DNA of 64,000 bases, taken from Aliidongia dinghuensis (lineage in GTDB: Bacteria > Pseudomonadota > Alphaproteobacteria > ATCC43930 > CGMCC-115725). The stretch spans positions 248,001 through 312,000 of the forward strand of contig NZ_BMJQ01000006.1 of the NCBI RefSeq assembly GCF_014643535.1, given 5' to 3'. Below are positions 52,034 through 60,132 of the stretch, piece after piece. The notes beneath the pieces were generated by a model. That model ran no database searches, had not been told where the DNA came from, and saw only the letters and a program-made list of their open reading frames with translations. Each line of letters opens with the position of its first letter. Position 1 is the stretch's first letter. The position numbers were made by a program, and so were the translations under genes.

Positions 52034-52762
52034 TCAGTGATGAAAAAGAATTTCGCGCACGGCATCGTCGGCCGGAGCAATATATTCCTCTGCATGTGGC
52101 GCCAGTTCGCCGGGCGGGAACGGCATTCCCGCAATCGTGACGACGAACCCGACGTGTCCTATTTTGGGAAAATCGATCCAGACGCGCTGGAATTTCTCGA
52201 CCGGCATGGTGCGATTGCCGAATGCCGGGTCGGCCAGCAATACTTTGTCACCAAGTGTGCCACGAAATACCACGAAATGATTGTAGCCGATCGGGCTGAT
52301 GGGCACGATGACCGGCGCCATGGTGACCAAATCCGAGAAATCGAGGCCGCCATAGCCGATGCCGCGATAGCCGCGCCCGTCGACGTAGCGTTTCATGTCG
52401 AGCAGCGAGAAACCCTCGCGGGCACGCACGAGCTCGGGATGCTCGATATATTCCTTGCGACGGATGAGGCCGGCGGCAACCTCGCGCTCAGTGACCGGGT
52501 CGCCGAATTGATAGCGCAGGATGGTAGCCAGCGCCGCCGCCCCGCAGCTCAGGTCGAACTTCTGGACGACCGCACTCTGCTGCCGCATCTCGAGGACGGA
52601 ACGGACCGGCCCCTGGCCGATCTCCTGTGCGGCAGCCGTGCCGGCGAGCAAGCTCAGGCCGACACCCAGGATCGCCCGAAGGATGGATCGCGCGCCCGAA
52701 ACTAGGCGCGCGCCGACCGACGCGGGCTGCCTATCGATTGATATTTGCGCCGTCCCGTTCAT
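52034..52762 (-). CDS. Exported C39 family cysteine peptidase (FapD-like)
   Basis: The protein has 242 residues with an N-terminal hydrophobic signal or anchor (LRAILGVGLSLLAGTAAAQE). The C39 catalytic set is complete: oxyanion Gln67 and Cys73 (VVQKFDLSCGAAALATILRY), His162 (IGYNHFVVFRG) and Asp178 (LLADPAFGN). It is a stand-alone domain without ABC-transporter parts, so it acts in the periplasm on exported substrates. C39 peptidases cut after double-glycine-type leaders. The small precursors encoded next to it carry a leader-like motif ending TAG. In-frame starts further upstream lack support. Confidence 0.88.
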   Translation of the reverse strand: MNGTAQISIDRQPASVGARLVSGARSILRAILGVGLSLLAGTAAAQEIGQGPVRSVLEMRQQSAVVQKFDLSCGAAALATILRYQFGDPVTEREVAAGLIRRKEYIEHPELVRAREGFSLLDMKRYVDGRGYRGIGYGGLDFSDLVTMAPVIVPISPIGYNHFVVFRGTLGDKVLLADPAFGNRTMPVEKFQRVWIDFPKIGHVGFVVTIAGMPFPPGELAPHAEEYIAPADDAVREILFHH

Positions 52763-52949
52763 CTCAGGCTCGAAATCCCGCTGCTCACTTCTTTTGGGCG
52801 CCGAGGCCCTTGGGGAGGTATTGAGGCAGATCAAGCGCAAGCATCATACACACACAAGGCGCGATCGGATGGGCGTCTTTGAAAAAAATGCGCCCCGCAC
52901 GAGGGGAGTGCGGGGCGCGAGGGGGGTTAGCATTTCTCGCGGGCTGACC

Positions 52950-53261
52950 TTACGGGCTGGTCAGAACGGCCTGCAGTTGGCTGACCGCCGCTGCACCGCC
53001 GCCGAGCCCCAGCGATGCGCCGATCGAAGTGGCTTCGGCCGCCGCATAGGCCGAGGAGCCGATGACCTGGGTGATCGCCGTGGCGACAGTGCCGGCCGAC
53101 AGCGTGCCGAAGGCGCCGCCCAGGCCGACGACGATGGAGGTCGCACCGGCGGTGACGTTGTCCATCTGGCTGTCGTTCAGCTGGGCTGGCTGGGCGTTGG
53201 CGGCGCCCGCCGCGAGCAGCAGCGCACCGGCGGCGACGAGGGAGTGAAATTTCGTGATCAT
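52950..53261 (-). CDS. Small exported Gly/Ala/Ser-rich protein with LNDSQMDNVTAG motif
   Basis: The protein has 103 residues. The Sec signal peptide (SLVAAGALLLAAGAANA) is followed at once by QLNDSQMDNVTAG (TAG at 37-39). A low-complexity, Gly/Ala/Ser/Thr-rich region with no charged residues comes next (SIVVGLGGAFGTLSAGTVAT). Composition is like amyloid or bacteriocin-type mature peptides. It is the first of three such genes in a row downstream of regulators and upstream of the C39/barrel pair on the same strand. The family is unknown to me. Confidence 0.75.
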   Translation of the reverse strand: MITKFHSLVAAGALLLAAGAANAQPAQLNDSQMDNVTAGATSIVVGLGGAFGTLSAGTVATAITQVIGSSAYAAAEATSIGASLGLGGGAAAVSQLQAVLTSP

Positions 53262-53334
53262 GTTGCGATGTCCTTATCGGTGAGCATCGTCGTCGGAGAC
53301 GACGTGTCGTTGTGGGTCTCGACTTGCACCGGCG

Positions 53335-53628
53335 TCAGTTCGACGAGGTCGACGAGAACGTGACCATCGCCGTGCCCTTGTTCAGGGTGACGGAGCCGAA
53401 CGTGTCCATGATGACGACCGGGGTCTGCACGATGCTGGCGATGAGCGCCGTGTCGGCGAGTGCGTTGAGCGAGCCGGCCGCGGAAGCTGCCAGTGTCACG
53501 AGAATGCCGCCGGCCGCGCCGGCCGTGACCTCGTCCATCTGCGCGGCGCTCAGGGCCTGAGGCTGACCGGCGAGCGCGACGCCGGACAGGAACGGCAAGA
53601 CCGCGGCAGCAGCAAAGAGCTTCTTCAT
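53335..53628 (-). CDS. Small exported protein with LSAAQMDEVTAG motif
   Basis: The start at 53628 has GAGGAAG upstream; 97 residues. A signal peptide (KKLFAAAAVLPFLSGVALAG) precedes LSAAQMDEVTAG (TAG at 35-37). The following hydrophobic Gly/Ala/Thr-rich segment (GGILVTLAASAAGSLNALAD) ends in a Ser/Thr-rich tail (TAMVTFSSTSSN). It is a paralogue of its two neighbours in plan but not in the mature region. Confidence 0.75.
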   Translation of the reverse strand: MKKLFAAAAVLPFLSGVALAGQPQALSAAQMDEVTAGAAGGILVTLAASAAGSLNALADTALIASIVQTPVVIMDTFGSVTLNKGTAMVTFSSTSSN

Positions 53629-53707
53629 GATGATCTTCCTCATTTCAGGGTTGATACTTTCACTCACCAAGTAATGCCCGGTTATCCGGCGGAGTTTTGC
53701 TTGGGCA

Positions 53708-54148
53708 TTACAGAGGCAGGAAAAAAGTGCCGCCGGCAACGTAAGTGAAGCTGACACTGGCCTGCGCCGTCGGACTCGAGACGCTGCCGCCAACCGTGGT
53801 GTTGACCAGCGGATAGCCGTTGACCGAGCCACTCGTCGTCGCCTGTGTCGCGGTCTGGCCAGTATTGGAGGTCGCGGAGGCCGTGCCGCCGATCGCCCCG
53901 CTTTCCACGAAGCCACCGCCGGTGAGCGGCGTGTAGGATGTGGATCCGCCCGCATTGGTCTGCGCTTCCGCGTAGAGACTGCCGAGGGCGACGGCGGCGC
54001 TGAGCTGATTCAGCGTGACGCCCGCCGTGACGCCATCGAGTTCGGCGTTGCTCAGCGAGCGCGGTTGGGCCATGGCAACCTGACCGAATGCCAGCGACGA
54101 AATCATGGCCACCGCCGCCGGAACCGTGCGTAAAGGTCGTTGCATCAT
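53708..54148 (-). CDS. Small exported Gly/Ser/Thr-rich protein with LSNAELDGVTAG motif
   Basis: The protein has 146 residues. A signal peptide (AAVAMISSLAFGQVAMA) is followed by LSNAELDGVTAG (TAG at 41-43). The mature part is rich in Thr, Ser, Gly, Asn and Gln (TSYTPLTGGGFVESGAIGGT, then TSNTGQTATQATTSGSVNGY), an amyloid-like composition, and ends FTYVAGGTFFLPL. It is the first gene of the leftward unit; the promoter should lie in the 54149-54521 gap. Confidence 0.75.
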   Translation of the reverse strand: MMQRPLRTVPAAVAMISSLAFGQVAMAQPRSLSNAELDGVTAGVTLNQLSAAVALGSLYAEAQTNAGGSTSYTPLTGGGFVESGAIGGTASATSNTGQTATQATTSGSVNGYPLVNTTVGGSVSSPTAQASVSFTYVAGGTFFLPL

Positions 54149-54331
54149 TCTGTCTCCCTTCGGTCACCCAATTCCGGGCGCTGTCGGGCACTCGCGGCTC
54201 AGCCCAAGAGATAATCTTGATATACTGAGAATGCGCCGGTGAATTATTGAGCCGTTTTCGCTGGGGTCTGCTCAATCCCTGCGACACATAATACATTGCA
54301 CGGCGATTTTCAGATGAGAAGCCAAGTTAGA

Positions 54332-54395
54332 CACTGACAGTATTAGGCCGTCAGTGGTTGCCCGTAGGGGAATTGTTGTACTGTCGAGTTAACTC
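54332..54395. promoter_or_regulatory. Inverted repeats in the divergent control region
   Basis: CACTGAC (54332-54338) pairs with GTCAGTG (54350-54356). Further on, CTGTC-GAGTTAACTC-...-GACAG contains the perfect palindrome GAGTTAACTC (54386-54395) followed by AAGTTAA. They lie in the 373-bp gap between the precursor gene at 54148 and the FixJ-like gene. The rest of the gap is AT-rich and holds no gene. These are operator candidates for the adjacent regulators. Confidence 0.4.
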
Positions 54396-54521
54396 AAGTT
54401 AATGACAGAGGGAGAGTCCCCCCGCATCATGGCGGCGAGCACATCGAACCAGCCTTGAGTTCTCCGAGCCGTGGCCCCCAACGCCATCCCGCCCGGGGGA
54501 CCGGTTATGGGAGGGGGGATC

Positions 54522-55220
54522 ATGGCCCGACTTGGCGAAAGCGCAGGCCATCGCGCCTATATTGTCGACGGCGACGAGAGCCATCGCGCGCACTGCGCCG
54601 ACCAGCTCGCAACGCTCGGCATATCGACGCGCAGCTTCGCGAGCGGCACGGCCTTTCTGGAGGCACTGCCCCGGCTGGCACCGGGTGGCGTTCTCGTCGA
54701 CGACGTCCTGCTCGACATGGCCGGCATGGTGCTGATCCGCCGGATCAACGGCCTGAGCGCCCGCTTCCCGGCTGCGCTCATGTCGGGCCAGTCGGATCTG
54801 CCCACGGCGATCGCCGCCATCCAGGCCGGGGCTGTGGATCTGGTGCAAAAGCCGATCTCGGAAGAGGCGCTCGCCGCCTGTATCGAAAACCTGCAGGCCC
54901 ACCTGATGCCGGAACCGGAGCCGCTTGAGCCGATCGAGAGCGCGGACGAGCGCCTGGCGCGCCTGACGCCGCGGGAGCTCGCGGTGCTTGACGGGATCGT
55001 CGCCGGCTTGCCGAACAAGAAGATCGCGCTGCAGCTCGGCATCAGCCCGCGCACGGTCGAGACCTATCGGGTGCGCATCAAGCACAAGCTGCAGGCCAAC
55101 AGCCTGCCGCAGCTCGTCAAGCTGGCGCTCGCCGCAAGACCCGCCGGCGCATCACGGCCGACGCCCAGCCGCGCGGCCCCGGCAACAGGGCATCAAGCGA
55201 GCGGACACCAAGCGATCTGA
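54522..55220 (+). CDS. FixJ/LuxR-type response regulator
   Basis: The ATG at 54522 has GGGAGGGGGG upstream; 232 residues. The receiver is diverged (AYIVDGDESHR; phospho-Asp61 in GGVLVDDVLLDMAG; Ser in ALMSGQSDLP; Lys in DLVQKPIS), and a LuxR-type HTH follows (LTPRELAVLDGIVAGLPNKK, then ISPRTVETYRVRIKHKLQAN). No kinase gene is adjacent; FixL at 48355 is the nearest. It is divergent from the precursor/C39/barrel unit and probably regulates it. The C-terminal tail is Pro/Ser/Ala-rich. Confidence 0.88.
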   Translation: MARLGESAGHRAYIVDGDESHRAHCADQLATLGISTRSFASGTAFLEALPRLAPGGVLVDDVLLDMAGMVLIRRINGLSARFPAALMSGQSDLPTAIAAIQAGAVDLVQKPISEEALAACIENLQAHLMPEPEPLEPIESADERLARLTPRELAVLDGIVAGLPNKKIALQLGISPRTVETYRVRIKHKLQANSLPQLVKLALAARPAGASRPTPSRAAPATGHQASGHQAI

Positions 55221-55292
55221 GCGGAAGACGGCGGGTTGCGAGGGGCCCTGCCCCCAACGCGGCGAGATCGCGTCACGACGAGGCCCCCCGAA

Positions 55293-55478
55293 ATGCTGAC
55301 CCTGTTGCTCATTTTGTTGACCTGGTGCGGGCTCGCCGGCATCGCGGCCGTCGTCTATGCCCTTTGGGCGGGCAGGTTCGGCTCGATCTTCGCGGAACGC
55401 ACCATCGACGGCCGGACCGCACCGGAACGACGGAGCACCGTCACCAAGCCATGGTGCGGTCCCGACCGACGGGCATAA
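55293..55478 (+). CDS. Small single-pass membrane protein, 61 residues
   Basis: ATG 55293 has GAGG about 9 bp upstream. One hydrophobic segment (MLTLLLILLTWCGLAGIAAV) is followed by a basic tail with two cysteines overall. It is 72 bp behind the FixJ-like gene and probably cotranscribed. No family is recognised. Confidence 0.45.
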   Translation: MLTLLLILLTWCGLAGIAAVVYALWAGRFGSIFAERTIDGRTAPERRSTVTKPWCGPDRRA

Positions 55479-55700
55479 TTCTACCGCCATAACGTCCAAA
55501 GACCGCGAACGAAGCCGCGCTGCGATCGGCTCACCTCCAAAGGTGCTGCCGCTTCCCGGCTATCGACCCGACATCCCGCTCGTGGCATCATTATCAGACG
55601 ATGTTTCAGTCCGACGCCGCGCCCCGCCGGGGCCGACGGCCGTGCGCGGCATATTTCGTGCGTAGCTTTCCGGCAATCATCGCATTTTGCGGAGATTGGC

Positions 55701-56261
55701 ATGAACAGCATGTTCCGGCGCTTTTTTCCGCCGGTCTCGAGACGATCGAGAGTCCAAGGTTCCGCCCGCTGCGGCATTTTCGTTGTCCCATTTCTTTGCG
55801 TCATTGCGGGCTGCCAGACGAATCCCCCCAGCACATCGATTGGGGGCACGTCGATCGCGAGCGCCGATGGGCCGGCCCGGGTGCATCCGCTCGCCGAGGA
55901 CCAGCTCGACGGCATCACGGCCGCCGGCCTTACGCTCGTGCCGAGGGCCAGCGCCATCGCCTTCGGCGCCAACGCGGTCGCGTCGGAGGCGATCGAGGCG
56001 CGGACGGCCGAAGGCCAGGTCCTGAAAGTCCGCTGGGCCAAACCGGTGCGCGGCATCGAATGGGCCGCCGACGTCGAGACCTTCAATGGCGTGATCGGCC
56101 TCGCCCATGCGGGCGCCTCCGCCTCGGGCAGCGGTGGCGCCGACTGCAACGCGCAGATTGAAGTCCAGGCGGATTACGTCCAGTCGCTCAACTCGAAAAC
56201 GACGACAGGGACCATCGCAATCTGCAACTGCACCGCCCTCGGCATCGCACTGCTGAAATAG
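55701..56261 (+). CDS. Exported lipoprotein with LAEDQLDGITAAG motif
   Basis: The protein has 186 residues; GGAG precedes the start. A long basic n-region leads to a lipobox (FLCVIAGC, Cys38). After a Ser/Gly linker comes HPLAEDQLDGITAAG, the same pattern as in the three small precursors except TAA for TAG. The C-terminal region has ADCNAQIEV and IAICNCTALG, i.e. three cysteines. It may be an anchored component (nucleator or adaptor) of the same system. The 222 bp upstream hold no gene. Confidence 0.7.
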   Translation: MNSMFRRFFPPVSRRSRVQGSARCGIFVVPFLCVIAGCQTNPPSTSIGGTSIASADGPARVHPLAEDQLDGITAAGLTLVPRASAIAFGANAVASEAIEARTAEGQVLKVRWAKPVRGIEWAADVETFNGVIGLAHAGASASGSGGADCNAQIEVQADYVQSLNSKTTTGTIAICNCTALGIALLK

Positions 56262-56739
56262 AGACACAACCTATTCGAACAGGCCGCAGCAATTTCCAGT
56301 TGTTTCGGCGATTTTCTTCGAATCAATTCAGTACTGAGTTGCAGTAGAATACCCTACGTATTTTTCCGGATTTTGATATACTGTAATTTGACTGATAATT
56401 GACATCGCGACCAAGAAGCGAACCGGACGGAAAGACCATTCGGATCCGAAGCTGCGGATCCGGCAGGCACGCATGTTTGCGATCGGGGACCGCTCGCTCG
56501 TGGTTTCCTGTCGCGCGGTTTCCTGTCGCGCGGTTTCCCGGCCGCGCGGTTCCCGGTTGCGGGGGGCTCTGATCTTGAGGCTGGTTGAGCGTCTTGGTTG
56601 GGCAGGTCGCCCTATTGGTACCTTGACGGCCTCCGCGGACACCCAGGCATTCAGCCGGTGTCTTCCGGAGGCCACAGGCATCGCCGATGCTGCAGCCGCA
56701 CCTTCGCATCCTGCCCCACCGCCCGTAGGAAGGCGTGTC
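56262..56739. repeat. Intergenic region with 15-bp tandem repeat
   Basis: GGTTTCCTGTCGCGC occurs twice perfectly (56502-56531) and twice in decayed form (56532-56562). The palindrome TCAGTACTGA lies at 56328-56337 in an AT-rich patch. A frame from 56473 reads through the repeats into the Crp/Fnr gene, but it is Arg/Cys-rich and I take it as non-coding. Confidence 0.5.
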
Positions 56740-57516
56740 ATGCCGAAGCCATCTTGCGGCGCGCAGCAGTTTTTGCAGTCCCGCGCCATAAAAGCGGCAG
56801 AGAAAGAGTTGGTCGTCGACACGCCGGCACGGCAGTCGCTCCTGGCCGCGGGCGCCGCGACGAAGCTGTTGCGCACGCATGCGGAGATCTACCGCCAGGG
56901 GCAGCGGCTCCAGGATGCCTTCCTCGTTCTCGCCGGATGGGTGGCGCTCGAGATGACGCTGGAGAATGCGGCCCGCCATATTTTCGATCTGGCATTGCCG
57001 GGCGATCTCTTGGGTGGATGGCCGGGGCACGAGACCATCTCCGACCATTCTGCGGAATGCCTGACCGAGACGACGCTGTGCGTCATTTCTCCGGCCAACC
57101 TATGGCAGCTGGGGGACGCCAACCGGTCGATGTTCGCCAAGATGGCCGACATCCAGTCGATCCGGCTCGGCCGCGCGCATGATCACATCCTGAACATCGC
57201 CTGCCGGCCGGCACGCAGTCGCCTTGCGCATTTTGTCGTCGCCGTCTTCCACCGGCTGCGCGGGCGCCTGCCCGACCGGGACGGCGACCGTATGCCACTG
57301 CCGCTGAGCCAGGTCCAGCTCGCAGACGCGCTGGCGATAACCCATGTCCATACCTGTCGGCTGCTGCGGCGGTTTCGCGAGGAGGGCATCCTGCGCTTGA
57401 GTGCCGGGACCTTGGAAATCCTCGATCACGCCACCCTCATCCACGAGGCCGATTTCGACCCGTCGACGGCCGCGGCGACGCCGATCATCCGCATGGAAGC
57501 CGTCCGGGCGAGCTAG
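56740..57516 (+). CDS. Crp/Fnr-family transcriptional regulator
   Basis: ATG 56740 has AGGA upstream; 258 residues. The cNMP-binding-like beta barrel (residues about 35-150: AEIYRQGQRLQDAFLVLAGW, then FDLALPGDLLGGW) is followed by a Crp-type HTH (LSQVQLADALAITHVHTCRL, then REEGILRLSAGTLEI). Only one N-terminal Cys is present (MPKPSCGAQQ), so it has no FNR-type Fe-S cluster. It could be a FixK-like or otherwise specialised member. It lies between two genes that encode motif-bearing precursors. Confidence 0.88.
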   Translation: MPKPSCGAQQFLQSRAIKAAEKELVVDTPARQSLLAAGAATKLLRTHAEIYRQGQRLQDAFLVLAGWVALEMTLENAARHIFDLALPGDLLGGWPGHETISDHSAECLTETTLCVISPANLWQLGDANRSMFAKMADIQSIRLGRAHDHILNIACRPARSRLAHFVVAVFHRLRGRLPDRDGDRMPLPLSQVQLADALAITHVHTCRLLRRFREEGILRLSAGTLEILDHATLIHEADFDPSTAAATPIIRMEAVRAS

Positions 57517-57613
57517 GAGCCGCATCGGAACGAGCGGAATCGCTTGGCGATCCGCTCATCCCGTGAATCCGTCTCTAATCAAATAGTTAGAGCGCGGACG
57601 CCGCGGGGCCGCA

Positions 57614-57904
57614 TCAGTACCATGTCAGGCCGACGGGCAGCGGCACGATCGCATGCGGTGTCTGCATGGGGATCGACACGCCTGTGACGGGCGTCCCCGA
57701 GCCACCCCCCTCCGGCGAGGGCAAGCGGAACGGGAGTGGGTCGAGCACCGGAGAGAACGGCGGTTCGGGAGACGTGAAGCCGGCAAAGGCACCTGCCGTC
57801 ACGCCATCGAGCGCGTTTGCGTCGAGCACCGCGCGATCGCCGGCGCGCGCGGCGCCGGCAATGGCCGCCAGGGCAACGACGGCCGCCAGGAATTTGATCG
57901 ACAT
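57614..57904 (-). CDS. Small exported Pro-rich protein with LDANALDGVTAG motif
   Basis: ATG 57904 has GAGG upstream; 96 residues. The signal peptide MSIKFLAAVVALAAIAGAAR-A is followed by LDANALDGVTAG (TAG at 36-38). The mature region is rich in Pro, Gly and Phe (FTSPEPPFSPVLDPLPFRLP) and ends LPVGLTWY. It is the fifth protein in the window with this leader-like motif, but its mature part is Pro-rich, not Gly/Ser/Ala-rich. It is 11 bp behind the frame at 57916-58377. Confidence 0.7.
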   Translation of the reverse strand: MSIKFLAAVVALAAIAGAARAGDRAVLDANALDGVTAGAFAGFTSPEPPFSPVLDPLPFRLPSPEGGGSGTPVTGVSIPMQTPHAIVPLPVGLTWY

Positions 57905-57915
57905 GATGCGCCTCG

Positions 57916-58377
57916 TCAGAATTGTTCGCTGCTGCGTTCGAACGCGACCGATCCGATGTCGCGCCCACGGCCGCGCCCCGGATATCCCGCGCGCGGTGAT
58001 TCGGCGGCCGCGGTGAGGGAGCCGCCGGCCGCTTCCGGGAGTGCCGTGAGGCAATGCGGCCGGCGGCCGGCGTCGGCACTCGCGCCCACGCCTATGCTTG
58101 CGCCGGGTTCTCTTGTCGCCGTCGCGCCGAGCGATGGTGGAAGGGACATATCCATCCCCGCCGCGCGCGGCCCGCTCCCGCCGTTCGCATTCATATCGTT
58201 CGTACCGGCAAGGACCGCGCCCACGAACGCCCCCTGCAGCGCCAGCGTGGCCGCGAACATCGGCACGAACAGCTTGTTCAGCATTTCGACAAACTCTGTC
58301 ATCTCGGCGAAATTCGGCCAATTGTCGACGCCGAGCAAAGGAATATGGTCGGGAATTTCTTGGAAGAATTCCCCCAC
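57916..58377 (-). CDS. Possible small membrane protein
   Basis: The GTG start at 58377 gives 153 residues. The first half looks coding: MGEFFQEIPDHIPLLGVDNW, then a hydrophobic helix FVPMFAATLALQGAFVGAVL. The second half is low-complexity Gly/Ala/Arg. The ribosome-binding site is weak (AAAGAG). It lies directly upstream of the motif-bearing small protein and may be cotranscribed. No family is recognised. Confidence 0.4.
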   Translation of the reverse strand: MGEFFQEIPDHIPLLGVDNWPNFAEMTEFVEMLNKLFVPMFAATLALQGAFVGAVLAGTNDMNANGGSGPRAAGMDMSLPPSLGATATREPGASIGVGASADAGRRPHCLTALPEAAGGSLTAAAESPRAGYPGRGRGRDIGSVAFERSSEQF

Positions 58378-58530
58378 AACTCTTACGTTTTTACTCTATA
58401 TTAAAATGCAGCAGCCCAGAATTCTGGATATTGCTTACGTGTTGGCGCGTCAGCATGGCCTGCTCGACGAGCGAGGGGCGGCATCCAGAAGTTGCTTGCC
58501 TGCCGGCGGCGCGGGCCCGACCATGGCGCC

Positions 58531-59964
58531 ATGCCGAGCCATGACCCGACGAAAGCCAGTGAAGAGTTCTTCCAGGACGCGTCGGCGATCCATCGCCGGG
58601 CCATGCAGTCGCTGTTCGACCGGCTCGACCGCCTGTGCGAAGGGGCGATCGCCGTCGACCGGCACGCGCGGGTCGTCTGGGTCAACGAGAAATACGCGAC
58701 GCTCCTGGGCCTGCCCAGCGCCGAGGCGCCGGTCGGGCGCGACGTCGAGGAGATCATCCCGAACAGCCTGATGCGCCAGGTGGTGCAGACCGGCCAGCCG
58801 ATCCTGCTCGACATCATGGAGTTCGGCAGTCAGCCCCTGGTCGTGACGCGCATGCCGCTCGAGGACGAGGCCGGCCGGGTGATCGGCGCCGTGGGCTTCG
58901 TGCTCTACGACCGGATCCATGCGCTGAAGCCCATGGTCGCGAAATTCATGCAGTTGCAGAACGAGCTGGCCGAGGCGCGCCGGCGGCTGGCAGCCGAGCG
59001 CCGGCCGCGCTATTCGCTCGCCGACTATATCGGCAACAGTCCGGCCGTGCTGGAGGTGAAGCGGCTCGCCCGGCGCGCGGCCCAGCAGGACGCGACCGTG
59101 CTCCTGACCGGCGAGACCGGCACCGGCAAGGAACTGCTCGCCCAGGCGATCCACGGCTCGTCGCTGCGCAAGGACAAGCCGTTCGTCGCGGTCAATGTCG
59201 CGGCCGTGCCCGAGGCGCTGCTCGAGGCCGAATTCTTCGGCACGGCACCCGGCGCCTACACCGGCGCCGACCGCAAGGGACGCGACGGCAAGCTCAAGGT
59301 CGCCGACGGCGGCACGCTGTTCCTGGACGAGATCGGCGACATGCCGCTCGACGTGCAGGCGAAGCTCTTGCGCGCGCTCCAGGAGCAGGAGATCGAGCCG
59401 CTCGGCGCCAACAAGGTGATCCGGATCGACGTCCGGATCATCGCGGCAACCCATGTCGACCTCGAACGGCTGGTCGAGCAGGGCCGCTTCCGCCCCGACC
59501 TCTACTACCGGCTCGACGTGCTCCGCATCGAGCTGCCGCCGCTGCGCCTGATCAAGCCGGACCTCGAAGCGCTGTGCGAGACCTTCCTCGACCAGATCGC
59601 TGCCCGGACCGGCACGGCCGTGCGAAGCATCTCGCCCGGTGGGCTGGTCGCCCTCTCGGGGCACCATTGGCCCGGCAATATGCGGGAATTGCGCAACACC
59701 ATGGAGCGCGCCGCCGCCCTCTCCGACAACCAGCTGCTGACGGAGGAGGACTTCCGCGGCATCCTGCCGAAGCAGGCCGACGGGGCGGCCCCGCCGGCAT
59801 CCCTGCCGTCCTACGACGAGGCGCTCGCCCTGTTCGAGCGCACAACGCTCTCCACCGCGCTTGCCGCGGCGGGCGGCAAGGCCGCCGAGGCGGCGAAGCT
59901 GCTCGGCATGTCCCGGGCGAATTTCTACAAGAAGCTGGCCAAGCTCGGCCTGTCTCAATATTGA
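58531..59964 (+). CDS. Sigma-54-dependent activator (PAS, AAA+, Fis-type HTH)
   Basis: The protein has 477 residues. An N-terminal PAS-like domain (LCEGAIAVDRHARVVWVNEK) precedes the AAA+ domain with Walker A at 194-201 (GETGTGKE), the sigma-54 contact loop GAYTGA at 241-246 (Tyr instead of the usual Phe) and Walker B (GGTLFLDEIGDM, Asp266). The C-terminal Fis-type HTH is AAEAAKLLGMSRANFYKKLA. The start is not fixed by a clear ribosome-binding site; TTG 58492 is an alternative. The first of three GTCTC-N6-GAGAC sites overlaps its stop codon, and a sigma-54 promoter follows, so it activates the permease/CoA-transferase operon. Confidence 0.9.
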   Translation: MPSHDPTKASEEFFQDASAIHRRAMQSLFDRLDRLCEGAIAVDRHARVVWVNEKYATLLGLPSAEAPVGRDVEEIIPNSLMRQVVQTGQPILLDIMEFGSQPLVVTRMPLEDEAGRVIGAVGFVLYDRIHALKPMVAKFMQLQNELAEARRRLAAERRPRYSLADYIGNSPAVLEVKRLARRAAQQDATVLLTGETGTGKELLAQAIHGSSLRKDKPFVAVNVAAVPEALLEAEFFGTAPGAYTGADRKGRDGKLKVADGGTLFLDEIGDMPLDVQAKLLRALQEQEIEPLGANKVIRIDVRIIAATHVDLERLVEQGRFRPDLYYRLDVLRIELPPLRLIKPDLEALCETFLDQIAARTGTAVRSISPGGLVALSGHHWPGNMRELRNTMERAAALSDNQLLTEEDFRGILPKQADGAAPPASLPSYDEALALFERTTLSTALAAAGGKAAEAAKLLGMSRANFYKKLAKLGLSQY

Positions 59965-60056
59965 GACTGTCGTCTCGCACATGAGACGGCAGAACTGCAA
60001 CGGCGTCCCCGGCGCAAGAGGCCGTTTACCGTTCCGGGGTGTCTCCGTTTCGAGAC
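59952..60056 (+). promoter_or_regulatory. Three GTCTC-N6-GAGAC upstream activator sites
   Basis: Sites lie at 59952-59967 (a perfect 16-bp palindrome GTCTCAATATTGAGAC), 59972-59987 (spacer GCACAT) and 60041-60056 (spacer CGTTTC). The first two start exactly 20 bp apart. They sit 77-180 bp upstream of the -24 element, the usual enhancer distance. They are the predicted binding sites of the adjacent activator. Confidence 0.75.
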
Positions 60057-60132
60057 CGAACGGCCACTTATGCTCGCCGCTCATGCCTGCCCGTCGAGAA
60101 TTGTCGCGCGATATCAAAGCACTATAACCACT

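Noticed and set aside
56473..56739. N-terminal extension of the Crp/Fnr protein by 89 residues
   Set aside because: The extension runs through the 15-bp tandem repeat and is Cys/Arg-rich; ATG 56740 has a ribosome-binding site and gives the normal family length.
58399..58530. Frame from ATG 58411 reading MQQPRILDIAYVLARQHG
   Set aside because: It looks coding for about 24 residues but then shadows the sigma-54 activator in another frame; I could not decide whether it is a decayed activator N-terminus.
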